From positions 78,859 through 142,858 of the forward strand of contig JAHEJA010000001.1 in assembly GCA_024639125.1 (NCBI GenBank): 64,000 nt of DNA. The letters are read 5' to 3'. The stretch comes from Paracoccaceae bacterium (GTDB lineage: Bacteria > Pseudomonadota > Alphaproteobacteria > Rhodobacterales > Rhodobacteraceae). The position numbers and the translations under genes are program-made. Positions 8,493-17,580 of this stretch are shown in pieces (within the stretch, counting starts at the first letter, position 1; each line of letters starts with the position of its first letter). The notes beneath the pieces were generated by a model. It was not told the origin of the DNA. It saw only the letters and a list, made by a program, of their open reading frames with translations, and ran no database searches.

Positions 8493-9881
8493 ATGTCAAA
8501 CAAGTCCTCGAACCAAATGTGGGGTGGCCGTTTCGCCGCTGGTCAAGATGCCATAATGGAAGCAATTAACGCTTCTATCGGGTTTGACAAGCGTATGGCT
8601 CAACAAGACATCCAAGGTTCAAGAGCCCACGCCGCCATGTTGGCAGAGACAGGCATTATCACAGATAGCGATGCGGAAACTATTCGTGAAGGTCTGCTCA
8701 CGGTATTGTCAGAAATCGAAGATGGAAATTTTGAATTTTCAACCGCGCTTGAGGATATTCATATGAATGTCGAAGCGCGGCTAAAGGAAATTGTGGGCGA
8801 ACCAGCCGGACGTTTGCATACGGCAAGATCTCGAAATGATCAGGTGGCGACGGATTTCAAATTGTGGGTTCGGGACCAACTTGATGCATTTGAACAAGGT
8901 CTTTTGGCATTGATCGCGGCGTTTTTGGATCAAGCAGAAGCAGGTGCCGCATGGGTCATGCCAGGGTTTACACACTTACAAACGGCGCAACCCGTCACGT
9001 GGGGCCACCATATGATGGCCTATGTGGAAATGTTTGGTCGTGATCTTAGCCGTGTGCGCGACGCGCGCGAGCGGATGAATGAATGTCCCTTGGGGGCGGC
9101 TGCTCTGGCTGGAACCTCGTTTCCGATTAACCGCCATATGACAGCAGCGGCGCTTGGTTTTACGCGCCCTGCTGCCAATTCGTTGGATGCCGTAAGTGAC
9201 CGTGACTTTGCGTTGGAATTCATGAGCGTTGCTTCAATTTGTGCCATGCACCTTAGCCGCTTTGCCGAGGAATTGGTGATCTGGTCATCAGCGCAATTTA
9301 AATTTGTTATGTTGTCAGATAGCTTTTCCACCGGCTCGTCCATTATGCCACAGAAAAAGAACCCAGATGCAGCCGAGCTGATCCGCGCGAAGGTTGGGCG
9401 CATTTTTGGGGCAAATGTTGCTTTGATGATGGTCATGAAGGGGCTTCCGCTGGCTTATTCCAAAGATATGCAAGAAGATAAGGAACAAGTGTTTGATGCT
9501 GCGGATAGCTTGATGTTGGCCTTGGCCGCAATGGAAGGCATGATCAAAGACATGACGGCTAACCGCGATAATTTATCAGCGGCAGCAGGATCCGGATTTT
9601 CGACAGCTACGGATTTGGCGGATTGGTTGGTTCGTGCCTTGAATATGCCGTTCCGCGATGCGCACCATGTGACTGGGTCTTTGGTTGCTATGGCTGAACA
9701 GAAAGGGTGCGATCTTCCTGATTTGACGCTCGCAGATATGCAATCTGTCCATGACGCAATCACAGATGATGTGTTTTCAGTGCTGACTGTGGAAAACTCT
9801 GTCGCGTCGCGGATGTCCTATGGAGGCACTGCACCAGCACAGGTTTTGGTCCAAGTTCAAATGTGGAAAGATCGCTTATGA
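8493..9881 (+). CDS. argH: Argininosuccinate lyase
   Basis: 462 residues, normal length for the family. Cleaves argininosuccinate to arginine and fumarate, the last step of arginine synthesis. The fumarase/aspartase superfamily signature [12 protein letters not shown] lies near 282-293 and holds the catalytic Ser loop. [10 protein letters not shown] near 110 and [16 protein letters not shown] near 155 are the other conserved regions. It begins the argH, lptM-like, lysA run and overlaps the small lipoprotein gene by ATGA, which implies translational coupling. Confidence 0.98.
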   Translation: MSNKSSNQMWGGRFAAGQDAIMEAINASIGFDKRMAQQDIQGSRAHAAMLAETGIITDSDAETIREGLLTVLSEIEDGNFEFSTALEDIHMNVEARLKEIVGEPAGRLHTARSRNDQVATDFKLWVRDQLDAFEQGLLALIAAFLDQAEAGAAWVMPGFTHLQTAQPVTWGHHMMAYVEMFGRDLSRVRDARERMNECPLGAAALAGTSFPINRHMTAAALGFTRPAANSLDAVSDRDFALEFMSVASICAMHLSRFAEELVIWSSAQFKFVMLSDSFSTGSSIMPQKKNPDAAELIRAKVGRIFGANVALMMVMKGLPLAYSKDMQEDKEQVFDAADSLMLALAAMEGMIKDMTANRDNLSAAAGSGFSTATDLADWLVRALNMPFRDAHHVTGSLVAMAEQKGCDLPDLTLADMQSVHDAITDDVFSVLTVENSVASRMSYGGTAPAQVLVQVQMWKDRL

Positions 9882-9979
9882 TCAAACGGTTGCTCATTAT
9901 GACAGTATTGGCCTTGGCTATAGCAGGCTGTGGCGCTGATGGCGCGCCTAAGGCACCAATGGCAACAAGTTCGAATTAA
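9878..9979 (+). CDS. lptM: Small LptM-like lipoprotein
   Basis: 33 residues, starting in the ATGA overlap with argH. Signal sequence [18 protein letters not shown] has a lipobox (AIAGC), and the mature part begins [10 protein letters not shown]. This matches the CGxxGxxxxP pattern of LptM/YifL, which in Escherichia coli helps the LPS export barrel LptDE mature by mimicking LPS. Placement just before lysA is the usual one for this lipoprotein in proteobacteria. The mature tail is only 17 residues. Identification rests on size, lipobox, motif and synteny, not on a long alignment. Confidence 0.75.
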   Translation: MIKRLLIMTVLALAIAGCGADGAPKAPMATSSN

Positions 9980-9995
9980 AAGGTTAGGGACGTTC

Positions 9996-11261
9996 ATGGA
10001 CCACTTTAACTATCAAGCTGGCATCCTGCATGCCGAAGACGTTTCGATCGCAGATATTGCCGCCGAAGTTGGCACACCGTTTTATGTGTATTCCACTGCG
10101 ACGCTTGAGCGGCATTTCAAGCTGATTGACGAAGCGCTGTCGGGGATGGATCACCTTGTTTGTTATGCAATGAAGGCGGCATCGAACCAAGCAATCTTGC
10201 GCAGTTTGGCGAAACTTGGTGCTGGTATGGATGTGGTGTCTGCTGGTGAATATGCGCGTGCCAAAGCCGCAGGCGTTCCGGGGGAGCGTATCGTTTTTTC
10301 GGGTGTTGGTAAAACACGTGATGAAATGCGGCTTGCTTTGACAGGTGGCATTCGTCAGTTCAATGTCGAATCCGAACCAGAGATGTTGGTCCTAAATGAG
10401 GTCGCAACAGAACTGGGATTGCGCGCGCCGATCACCATTCGTGTGAATCCTGACGTAGATGCAAAAACTCACGCGAAAATAGCAACAGGCAAATCCGAAA
10501 ATAAATTCGGCATTCCTATTTCAAGGGCGCGTGATGTCTACCGGCTTGCCGGGACATTGCCGGGGTTGGATGTGATAGGCATTGATGTGCATATCGGTAG
10601 CCAATTGACCCAGCTTGAGCCATTCGAACTTGCTTATCAAAAGGTCGCAGAGCTGACCCAGGTTTTGCGTGCAGATGGGCATGACATCCGTCGTTTGGAT
10701 TTAGGCGGCGGTTTGGGGATACCTTACGCGCGCTCTAACGAAGCTCCGCCTTTGCCGTCCGATTATGGTGCAATGGTCAAGCGCGTCTTGGGTGGTTTGG
10801 GCTGTGAAATCGAAATCGAACCGGGTCGGTTGATTGCTGGCAATGCTGGGATATTGGTGTCTTCGGTGATCTATGTAAAAGAAGGCGAAGACCGCAAATT
10901 TTTGATTGTTGATGCGGCAATGAATGATTTGATCCGCCCTGCGATGTATGATGCGCATCATGACATTGTACCGGTTGTTGAACCAGCTGTCGCGGCAGAG
11001 CAGGAACCATATGATGTTGTCGGACCTGTCTGCGAAAGCGGAGACACTTTTGCCAAAGGGCGCAACTTGGTCAGCCAATCCGAAGGCGACATGGTCGCGT
11101 TTCGATCCGCCGGTGCCTATGGCGCCGTGATGTCGAGCGAATATAATACACGCCCCTTGATCCCCGAAGTTTTGGTGAATGGTGATCAATTTGCCGTTAT
11201 TCGCCCAAGACCAACCTTTGACGAAATGATAAATCGCGATACCATCCCTTCATGGCTATAG
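9996..11261 (+). CDS. lysA: Diaminopimelate decarboxylase
   Basis: 421 residues. Decarboxylates meso-diaminopimelate to lysine using pyridoxal phosphate. The PLP lysine is in CYAMKAAS near 58. HIGSQL, the glycine-rich LGGGLGIPY and the active-site GPVCESGDTF (near 344) follow in the family's order. The start ATG at 9996 (MDHFNYQAG) fits homologues; an earlier in-frame ATG at 9930 would overlap the lipoprotein gene and adds unlike sequence. It lies 16 bases after the LptM-like gene and is probably co-transcribed with argH. Confidence 0.97.
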   Translation: MDHFNYQAGILHAEDVSIADIAAEVGTPFYVYSTATLERHFKLIDEALSGMDHLVCYAMKAASNQAILRSLAKLGAGMDVVSAGEYARAKAAGVPGERIVFSGVGKTRDEMRLALTGGIRQFNVESEPEMLVLNEVATELGLRAPITIRVNPDVDAKTHAKIATGKSENKFGIPISRARDVYRLAGTLPGLDVIGIDVHIGSQLTQLEPFELAYQKVAELTQVLRADGHDIRRLDLGGGLGIPYARSNEAPPLPSDYGAMVKRVLGGLGCEIEIEPGRLIAGNAGILVSSVIYVKEGEDRKFLIVDAAMNDLIRPAMYDAHHDIVPVVEPAVAAEQEPYDVVGPVCESGDTFAKGRNLVSQSEGDMVAFRSAGAYGAVMSSEYNTRPLIPEVLVNGDQFAVIRPRPTFDEMINRDTIPSWL

Positions 11262-11321
11262 TCGCCATGGAAAGGGAGTGGCCCGCTGAAACTATCATCG
11301 CTCTTTGCTGATCTGCCAAAT

Positions 11322-13691
11322 GTGCGCCGCACCCTTTGGGTGACGTACGGCACCCTTTGGTGTGAACGCCTATGGTTGGCGTTTTGGCCGCTTGCGGCTT
11401 GGATCTTATTCGGTGTTGGCCTTGCGCGTTTGATCCCCAGCCTTAGTTTTGCGGGCATTGGTGTCTATTGTATCATTTTCCTTGGGCTGTCGGTCTTTGG
11501 TGCTTTGCGTTTACATGCGCCGCGATTTGGTCAGGCGATTGAGCGCGTGGACGCAACGCTATTGGGGCGTCCTTTGTTTTCTTTGATGGATGCACAAGCG
11601 ACTGGAAATGCTGAACTGTGGGACTTGCAACAAGCCAAACTGCGTTCAGTTGCAAAAAAGGCGCGCCCTCATGCGGGGCATTTCCAAATTTCACATCTTG
11701 ACCCATTTGGCCTGCGCTTTATTGCGCTTTTGACATGTTGTGTCGGGGTGCTCTTTGGATCTGGGGGGCTGTCCTTTGATCAAGGGCGACGTGATCTTGG
11801 TACGGCTTTGGCTGCAAATGGGGGAACTTGGGAAGGTTGGATAATCCCGCCAGAATACACCCAACAACCTACGGTTTATTTATTGGATGTTTTGACTGAA
11901 ACGCCACTGTCAGTGTTCCAAGGCAGCATTATCGAACTACGCACCTATAGCGAAACAGACGCGTGGGTTGATCAGGACGTGACGGACCAAGACGTCGTTG
12001 ATGGAACTGTGATGCGTATCCCTATTCAGCGGTCTGGTACGCTGCAAATCACATCCGATCCCAAAACGACTTGGAGTATTCAGGTGGAACAGGATGCGCC
12101 GCCAATGGTTCAAATCACATCGGATTTTAGTGCGGATTATTTTGGCGCCTCTCAATTGCCCTATGCGGCCCAAGATGATTTTGGGGTCGTCAGTGGGCGG
12201 TTGCTGGTTGACTTGGACGCGGCGCTCTTGGATCGACGATTTGGGTTGATCCCTGACTACCAGGGTCCATCGACCGTTGAAATGCCGCTTGCGTTTTCAT
12301 TACGGTCTCTGCGCACCGATATGAAAGCTGTCGCAGAGCAAGATTTCTCAGAGTCAGTCTGGGCGCATTTGCCAGTACGCATAAGGGTCGAAGTCACGGA
12401 TGGCGCAGGCAACACAACGCTTTCCGAGCCATTGTTTACAACACTGCCAGCACGTCGATTTTTTGACCCACTTGCCGCCAGTTTGATAGAGCTGCGACGC
12501 GATGTTTTGTGGTCATCCGAAAATGACCGGCGTGCGCTGCGATTGATGCGCGCATTGACCTATAAACCACATTCGGAATTTATCCGTGAAACGCATTACC
12601 TTTTGTTGCGCAATATTATGGATCGATGGAACACGGCGCTTGTTACGTCAAACACCAAGGTGGCACGTGAAAAGATCGCCCAAGATTTGTGGTCCCTTGC
12701 GATGGCAATCGAAGAGGGCGATGTTGATGATGCTTTGGCACGTATGCGCAAAGCCCAAGAGCGGTTAAGCGAAGCCATAAAAAACGGCGCCAGTCCCGAA
12801 GAAATCGAAAAATTGATGCAAGATTTGCGTGCTGCTAACGAAAATTATTTGCGCCAGCTGCGTCAAGAGGCAGAACGCGACATGGCGGAAATGACACCAG
12901 AAGAGCGTTCACTCGCAGATCAAGATCAAATGCAAATGTCGATGGATCAGCTTCAAGAGATGATGGATCGTATTCAGGACTTGATGGAGCAAGGGCGCAT
13001 GGCAGAAGCGATGCAAGCTTTGGATGAATTCCAAGACATGGTGGAAAACATGCAAATGGCACAGTCACCCCAAGGGGGCGAAAGTGGTACGCCATCAGAA
13101 ACCTTGGACGACCTGTCGAATACTTTGCGCGAACAGCAGGGTTTGTCGGATCAAGCCTTTGATCAACTTCAGGATCAATTCAATGGAACTCCGTCAGATC
13201 AATCCGGCGATGACCTGGCACAACGCCAACAAGACTTGCAAAACCAACTGAACAGGCAGCGGGATAATTTGCCAAATTTAGATGGCAAAGCCGCCCGGGA
13301 CGGTCAGCGTGCTTTGCGCCAAGCCCAAGAAGCAATGAAAGACGCCGAGCGTGCCTTGCGAGAGGAAAACTTGGACGGGGCCTTGGATCGCCAAGCAGAG
13401 GCAATGGATGCGCTGCGCGAGGGGATCAAAAGCATAGATCAAGCTATGGCTGAAAATTCCGAAAACGGCCAAGGCACCAATCAGCAAAACGCAGGCGGAG
13501 AAAGGTCAGACCCCCTTGGACGATCCCAAGGCGTCGGCGGACAAAATGGCAATTCTGATGCATCGGTTGGCGATGCCGACATTGATGAAAAGCAGAATGC
13601 CATTATGGATGAAATTCGTCGCCGCACAGGGGATCTAGAGCGATCCGACAAGGAACGCGATTATCTAAAGCGGTTGCTGGAACGGTTCTGA
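11322..13691 (+). CDS. TIGR02302/DUF4175 Q- and M-rich membrane protein of unknown function
   Basis: About 789 residues. Hydrophobic helices lie near 20-40, 45-62 and 130-150, followed by a soluble middle region. The last 350 residues are low-complexity, rich in Gln, Met, Asp and Glu (repeats such as MQMSMDQLQEMMDRIQDLM), and strongly helical. This architecture identifies the alphaproteobacterial TIGR02302 family, whose function is not known. The GTG at 11322 has no ribosome site. An in-frame CTG at 11286 (encoding LKLSSLFADLPNVRR) follows GGGAG by seven bases and may be the real start. The gene follows lysA closely and ends exactly against a convergent zinc-ribbon gene. Closeness to ftsEX hints at an envelope role, but that is only context. 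Confidence 0.85.
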   Translation: MRRTLWVTYGTLWCERLWLAFWPLAAWILFGVGLARLIPSLSFAGIGVYCIIFLGLSVFGALRLHAPRFGQAIERVDATLLGRPLFSLMDAQATGNAELWDLQQAKLRSVAKKARPHAGHFQISHLDPFGLRFIALLTCCVGVLFGSGGLSFDQGRRDLGTALAANGGTWEGWIIPPEYTQQPTVYLLDVLTETPLSVFQGSIIELRTYSETDAWVDQDVTDQDVVDGTVMRIPIQRSGTLQITSDPKTTWSIQVEQDAPPMVQITSDFSADYFGASQLPYAAQDDFGVVSGRLLVDLDAALLDRRFGLIPDYQGPSTVEMPLAFSLRSLRTDMKAVAEQDFSESVWAHLPVRIRVEVTDGAGNTTLSEPLFTTLPARRFFDPLAASLIELRRDVLWSSENDRRALRLMRALTYKPHSEFIRETHYLLLRNIMDRWNTALVTSNTKVAREKIAQDLWSLAMAIEEGDVDDALARMRKAQERLSEAIKNGASPEEIEKLMQDLRAANENYLRQLRQEAERDMAEMTPEERSLADQDQMQMSMDQLQEMMDRIQDLMEQGRMAEAMQALDEFQDMVENMQMAQSPQGGESGTPSETLDDLSNTLREQQGLSDQAFDQLQDQFNGTPSDQSGDDLAQRQQDLQNQLNRQRDNLPNLDGKAARDGQRALRQAQEAMKDAERALREENLDGALDRQAEAMDALREGIKSIDQAMAENSENGQGTNQQNAGGERSDPLGRSQGVGGQNGNSDASVGDADIDEKQNAIMDEIRRRTGDLERSDKERDYLKRLLERF

Positions 13692-14501
13692 TTACCCTTG
13701 ACGCGCTTTGGCAGCTTGGGATTCCAGCCATAAAATCGCGTTTTGCGTCACTGTATCTAGCCAAGCACGCGCATGATCGATTTGGGTCACATAGGCATCC
13801 AGATAGGGCTGCGCAGCAGGCATCGCCTGACCGAATTCGCCCGCATAAACATAGAGTGCCGTTGCGATCGCGATAATAAGCAATCCAAACACAAACCCCT
13901 TAAACCGGCGTGGTTTACGTTGATCTTGGGGAAGCGACGTTTCGTAGGATCGGTGTTCTGTGCGGCTTCGGGTTGAGGTTAGCGTCGAATTGATTTCTTC
14001 GATGTCGGGCAAAAGTTCACGCCGTTTGGCAGGAATGTCTTTGATCCCTTGCTTATAAAGCGTTTCCAATTCGTGCAATTCATCGTCTGTCGAAGACGGC
14101 GCCTTGGGCCGAGTTGGGGCCACTGAGGGCAGCGCTGCAAAGTTATCCTCTAGGCCCAGCTCAGGCTGGCTTTCCAAAGTGTTGCCTTTGCGAGCTTGCA
14201 TTTCGCGTGCGACTTCTTCTTTCAGGACTTCGGAAAGCGCGGGATCAATTTTTGCTTTGTTTGCTGCGGGGCGCGTGGGTTCTGGCAATGGGTCGTTCAA
14301 CGCCGCCTGTAGTTCATCGTCTTCATTTGGCGCACTTAGTGGTGGGACTGGTGTGACGCTTGGCGTTGCTGTCGCTTTGCCGGGGTGGTTTTCAAACCAC
14401 GTGTGACCACAAGAAGAACATTCGACATCCCGACCGTTTTTGGGAATGACGTTTTCTGGTACTTCGTACCGTGCACTACAATTTGGACAAACTAGCCGCA
14501 T
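13692..14501 (-). CDS. Zinc-ribbon (MJ0042-type) single-pass membrane protein
   Basis: 269 residues. The N-terminus is a four-cysteine zinc ribbon (C5, C8, C28, C31; CPNC...CSSCGHTWF). A long Pro/Ala/Glu-rich linker follows, then one membrane helix near 201-221 (GFVFGLLIIAIATALYVYAG) and a short periplasmic tail. The ribbon resembles small zinc-finger domains common at the N-terminus of alphaproteobacterial membrane proteins, and is adjacent to ftsE in related genomes as here. The function is unknown. It is transcribed divergently from ftsE across a 159-base gap that must contain both promoters; I see no clear box there. Confidence 0.8.
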   Translation of the reverse strand: MRLVCPNCSARYEVPENVIPKNGRDVECSSCGHTWFENHPGKATATPSVTPVPPLSAPNEDDELQAALNDPLPEPTRPAANKAKIDPALSEVLKEEVAREMQARKGNTLESQPELGLEDNFAALPSVAPTRPKAPSSTDDELHELETLYKQGIKDIPAKRRELLPDIEEINSTLTSTRSRTEHRSYETSLPQDQRKPRRFKGFVFGLLIIAIATALYVYAGEFGQAMPAAQPYLDAYVTQIDHARAWLDTVTQNAILWLESQAAKARQG

Positions 14502-14651
14502 GTATACTACTGTCCTCGATTACGCCTCGGAATTACATTTTGTTACACATTAAGGTGTTAATTGCATTCGTTAAAGACTATTCTTGCAGGAAACAAGATT
14601 GCATCCTGATTATAGCTCAGGCACAACAATTTAAATCGTCCAGTGATAAAC

Positions 14652-14655
14652 GAGG
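14652..14655 (+). promoter_or_regulatory. Ribosome binding site fixing the TTG start of ftsE
   Basis: GAGG lies five bases before TTG at 14661. The protein from there begins M-I-E-L-E-N, the usual FtsE N-terminus, whereas the GTG at 14643 has no site and adds six unlike residues. Confidence 0.7.
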
Positions 14656-14660
14656 AAACG

Positions 14661-15338
14661 TTGATAGAACTTGAAAATGCCGCTTATTCCTATGGGGGCG
14701 GAGAGCTGATATCGGACATGACCTTGTCGATTTCTTCGGGGTCTTTTTATTTCCTCACCGGTCCCTCTGGCGCGGGTAAAACGACATTGTTGAAAATGTG
14801 CTACGGTGCTTTGGTTCCAACAGCAGGGCACGTGCGTTTGTTCGGACAAGATTTGCGTGACATGACCCGAGACGATATCGCCATTGCGCGCCGCCGCGTT
14901 GGTGTGGTGCATCAGGATTGCCAATTTTTGGATCATCTTTCGGTCGTGGATAATGTGGCATTACCTTTGTCTGTCGCGGGGCAGTCTGGTTTGGCGGATA
15001 ATGCTAATCTAAAAGAGCTGTTGGCTTGGGTTGGATTGTCAAAGCGGGCCAATGCTTACCCCCCCGAATTATCGGGCGGTGAACGTCAACGCGCGGCCTT
15101 GGCGCGTGCGATTATTATGTCGCCTGATGTGATTTTAGCAGATGAACCAACGGGGAACGTTGATTGGGAAATGTCACAACGTTTGCTTAAGTTGTTGGTC
15201 GAATTGAACCGGATGGGCAAAACAGTGTTGATTGCCAGTCATGACCTTAGCCTAATTCGTGCCGCCAAATCCCAAGTCCAAGCGCGGGTTTTGCGTATTT
15301 ACAATCGTCGTATTCAACTGGCCGGAGCAGACCTATGA
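14661..15338 (+). CDS. ftsE: Cell division ATP-binding protein FtsE
   Basis: 225 residues from the TTG start. An ABC ATPase with Walker A GPSGAGKTT (about 34-42), a Q-loop region, signature LSGGERQR, Walker B VILADEPTGN and the switch His in SHD. With FtsX it forms the divisome complex that activates peptidoglycan hydrolases at the septum. The C-terminus is short, as in FtsE rather than in LolD or other exporters. It overlaps ftsX by ATGA, so the two are translationally coupled. Confidence 0.95.
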   Translation: MIELENAAYSYGGGELISDMTLSISSGSFYFLTGPSGAGKTTLLKMCYGALVPTAGHVRLFGQDLRDMTRDDIAIARRRVGVVHQDCQFLDHLSVVDNVALPLSVAGQSGLADNANLKELLAWVGLSKRANAYPPELSGGERQRAALARAIIMSPDVILADEPTGNVDWEMSQRLLKLLVELNRMGKTVLIASHDLSLIRAAKSQVQARVLRIYNRRIQLAGADL

Positions 15339-16240
15339 AGATCGCGCTGGGCGGAATTACCAGCTTGCTGGCGGGGGACGGACACCGTGATCGTGTTGTG
15401 CCGCCGACGGGGTTTACCGCGACCTTAACCAGCTTTACCTCTGGGGCGATGGCGTTTTTGGTGGTGTTTGCGATGGCTTTGTCCTTTGCATCGGCACGAT
15501 TGGCGGACCGTTGGGGGGATGCCTTGGCAAAATCTGCCACTTTGCGTATTTCCGCGCCGCAAGCTGAAATCGAAATTCAACTGGCAGCGGCGATGCAGGT
15601 TTTAAATACGACCGCAGGTGTTAAATCAGCTACTGTCATTTCCCAAGAAGATCAGCAAAAGCTGTTGGAGCCTTGGTTCGGACCTGATGTGCCGTTAGAT
15701 ATGCTGCCGGTTCCTGTATTGATTGATATCCTTGAAACCGAAGATGGGTTTGATCCTGATGGGCTTCGGTTGCGTTTGGCCGCAGAAGTGCCTGCCGCGG
15801 TGCTTGATGATCATTCACGTTGGCGGCGACCTTTGATTTCGGCTGCGACGCGGCTTTCTTTGTTGGGGTGGGTTTCGATTATCTTGATCGTGGGGGCCAG
15901 CGCGGCGATGATCACACTTGCCGCGCGTGCCGCATTAGCCGCAAATGCCCAAGTGATCGCCGTGTTACGTTTGGTCGGTGCCCAAGATACATATATCGCA
16001 GCGGCCTTTGTCCGTCGTTTTGCAGCGCGGGCCTTTGTTGGGGCGCTTGTCGGTATGGTCTTGGGGGCTATGGCAGTTTTGTTACTGCCGTCTTCGGCAC
16101 AACAAGCAGGTATTTTGACAGGATTACGGTTTCAAGGGACAGATTGGTTATGGCTTTTGGTCATTCCATTGTTTGCCGCCGTGGTCGCATTCGTGGCAAC
16201 ACGTTTGGCGGCATTAAAGGTTCTAGGGGAGCTAAGCTAA
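15335..16240 (+). CDS. ftsX: Cell division protein FtsX
   Basis: 301 residues with four membrane segments: one N-terminal (AMAFLVVFAMALSFASARL), a periplasmic loop of about 120 residues, and three C-terminal helices in the FtsX permease domain. The loop transmits FtsE ATP hydrolysis to septal hydrolase activators. Its start overlaps the ftsE stop by four bases and plsC begins two bases after its stop, so ftsE-ftsX-plsC form one operon. Confidence 0.93.
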   Translation: MKIALGGITSLLAGDGHRDRVVPPTGFTATLTSFTSGAMAFLVVFAMALSFASARLADRWGDALAKSATLRISAPQAEIEIQLAAAMQVLNTTAGVKSATVISQEDQQKLLEPWFGPDVPLDMLPVPVLIDILETEDGFDPDGLRLRLAAEVPAAVLDDHSRWRRPLISAATRLSLLGWVSIILIVGASAAMITLAARAALAANAQVIAVLRLVGAQDTYIAAAFVRRFAARAFVGALVGMVLGAMAVLLLPSSAQQAGILTGLRFQGTDWLWLLVIPLFAAVVAFVATRLAALKVLGELS

Positions 16241-16241
16241 T

Positions 16242-16994
16242 ATGAGATATGCAATTCAATGGGTGCGTTCCTTTGTTTTCTTTGTGCAGATGTATGTGGT
16301 GCTGTTGATTGTTGGCGTCGGTTTTTTGCCTTGGGCGCTAATTGATCGCAGGGGCGGTTATGCCTGCGTACATTTTTATTGCGGTTGGGTACGTTGGACC
16401 GCGTCTTGGATGGTTGGGCTCAAGACCGAAGTGCGCGGTACTCCGCCACAAAACGAAGTTATTGTTGCCGGAAAACACCAAAGTTTTCTTGATGTACTCA
16501 TGATTTCAAGTGTGATCCCGCGGCCAAAATTCATCATGAAAGATTCTCTGCGGTGGACGCCTGTTCTTGGATGGTATGGGGCTATTTTAGCATGTGTTCC
16601 TGTTAAGCGGGGGCGTCGAGCTGAAGCCATTAGAAAAATGATGGAAGACCTTGAAAAAGGAAACTCAGTTCGCGGACAGCTATGTATTTATCCACAAGGA
16701 ACGCGTGTCGCCCCAGGGGATTATGTACCCTATAAAGTGGGTGCTGCAGTGTTATATCGTGAAACAGGTCAATCCTGTGTGCCAGTTGCCGCGAATGTTG
16801 GGGTGTTTTGGCCTAAATACGGAATATTTCGAAAGCCTGGGCTTGCTGTTGTTGATTTTTTGGATCCAATTGAGCCAGGATTGAATAAAGATGAATTCTT
16901 AGAAACGTTAGAAAATGTTATTGAAACGCGATCAAATGAGTTGATGCGTGAAGCCGGATTTAATGTTCATGCAGATTATAAAATCAAAGGCTGA
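16242..16994 (+). CDS. plsC: 1-acyl-sn-glycerol-3-phosphate acyltransferase
   Basis: 250 residues. One N-terminal membrane helix, then the acyltransferase domain with HQSFLD (the HxxxxD catalytic pair) near 78 and YPQGTR near 148. Most members have PEGTR, and Gln in this position occurs in the alphaproteobacterial branch. It adds the second acyl chain to make phosphatidic acid at the inner membrane. It follows ftsX directly and its 3' end overlaps the next gene by 26 bases. Confidence 0.92.
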   Translation: MRYAIQWVRSFVFFVQMYVVLLIVGVGFLPWALIDRRGGYACVHFYCGWVRWTASWMVGLKTEVRGTPPQNEVIVAGKHQSFLDVLMISSVIPRPKFIMKDSLRWTPVLGWYGAILACVPVKRGRRAEAIRKMMEDLEKGNSVRGQLCIYPQGTRVAPGDYVPYKVGAAVLYRETGQSCVPVAANVGVFWPKYGIFRKPGLAVVDFLDPIEPGLNKDEFLETLENVIETRSNELMREAGFNVHADYKIKG

Positions 16995-17571
16995 ATTAAG
17001 ACAGCTTTATGCACAGCCCAAAGGGGCCTCTGTTGAAAAAGTGATGGACCATTTGGGGCCGCTTCATGCCACGTGGATCGCAAGATCGCGTTACTGTGTC
17101 CTGACGACCATTGGCGCACATGGCACAGATGGAAGCCCGCGTGGGGACGATGGCCCTGTTGTAAAAATTCACGATCAGCGTACCTTGTTGTTGCCCGATT
17201 GGCGCGGCAACAACAGGTTGGATAGTCTGGAAAACATCCTTGAGGATGGGCGCGTGTCTTTGATGTTTATGGTCGCTGGAAGCAATACTGTTTTGCGGGT
17301 GAACGGAACAGCGGTTCTTAGTCAAGACAAACAGCTTTTGGCGCATTTCGAAAAAGCTGGGGTAAACCCCATTACTGTTATCGTTATATCCATCAAAGAA
17401 GTGTACAGCCAATGCGCCCGTGCCTCGATGCGGGCGCGCCTTTGGTCGCGTGACGATAGTGCAGATTTGCCTTCTGTTGGCGATCTTCTGAAAGAGGCGT
17501 CAGATGGAAATTTAGGTGGTGCAGAATATGATTCCGAATGGTTGCCGCGCGCGCAAAAATCAATGTGGTAG
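16969..17571 (+). CDS. PPOX-type FMN-dependent flavoprotein (MSMEG_1061/DR_2398 family)
   Basis: 200 residues with a split-barrel flavin fold. ARSRYCVLTTIGAHGTDGSPRGD near 38-60 and LLLPDWRGNNRLDSLENIL near 72 are the FMN phosphate and isoalloxazine regions of the pyridoxamine-phosphate-oxidase-like clan. It belongs to the MSMEG_1061-like group (TIGR04025), whose substrate is not known. In-frame starts are GTG 16948, ATG 16963 and ATG 16969; the last (MQIIKSKAEL) fits best. All lie inside plsC, so translation is probably coupled. A MOSC gene follows nine bases downstream. Confidence 0.82.
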   Translation: MQIIKSKAELRQLYAQPKGASVEKVMDHLGPLHATWIARSRYCVLTTIGAHGTDGSPRGDDGPVVKIHDQRTLLLPDWRGNNRLDSLENILEDGRVSLMFMVAGSNTVLRVNGTAVLSQDKQLLAHFEKAGVNPITVIVISIKEVYSQCARASMRARLWSRDDSADLPSVGDLLKEASDGNLGGAEYDSEWLPRAQKSMW

Positions 17572-17580
17572 GAGACGAAC

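Noticed and set aside
9930-9995. Earlier in-frame ATG of lysA
   Set aside because: Would overlap the lipoprotein gene and adds a basic, non-homologous lead; ATG 9996 fits the family.
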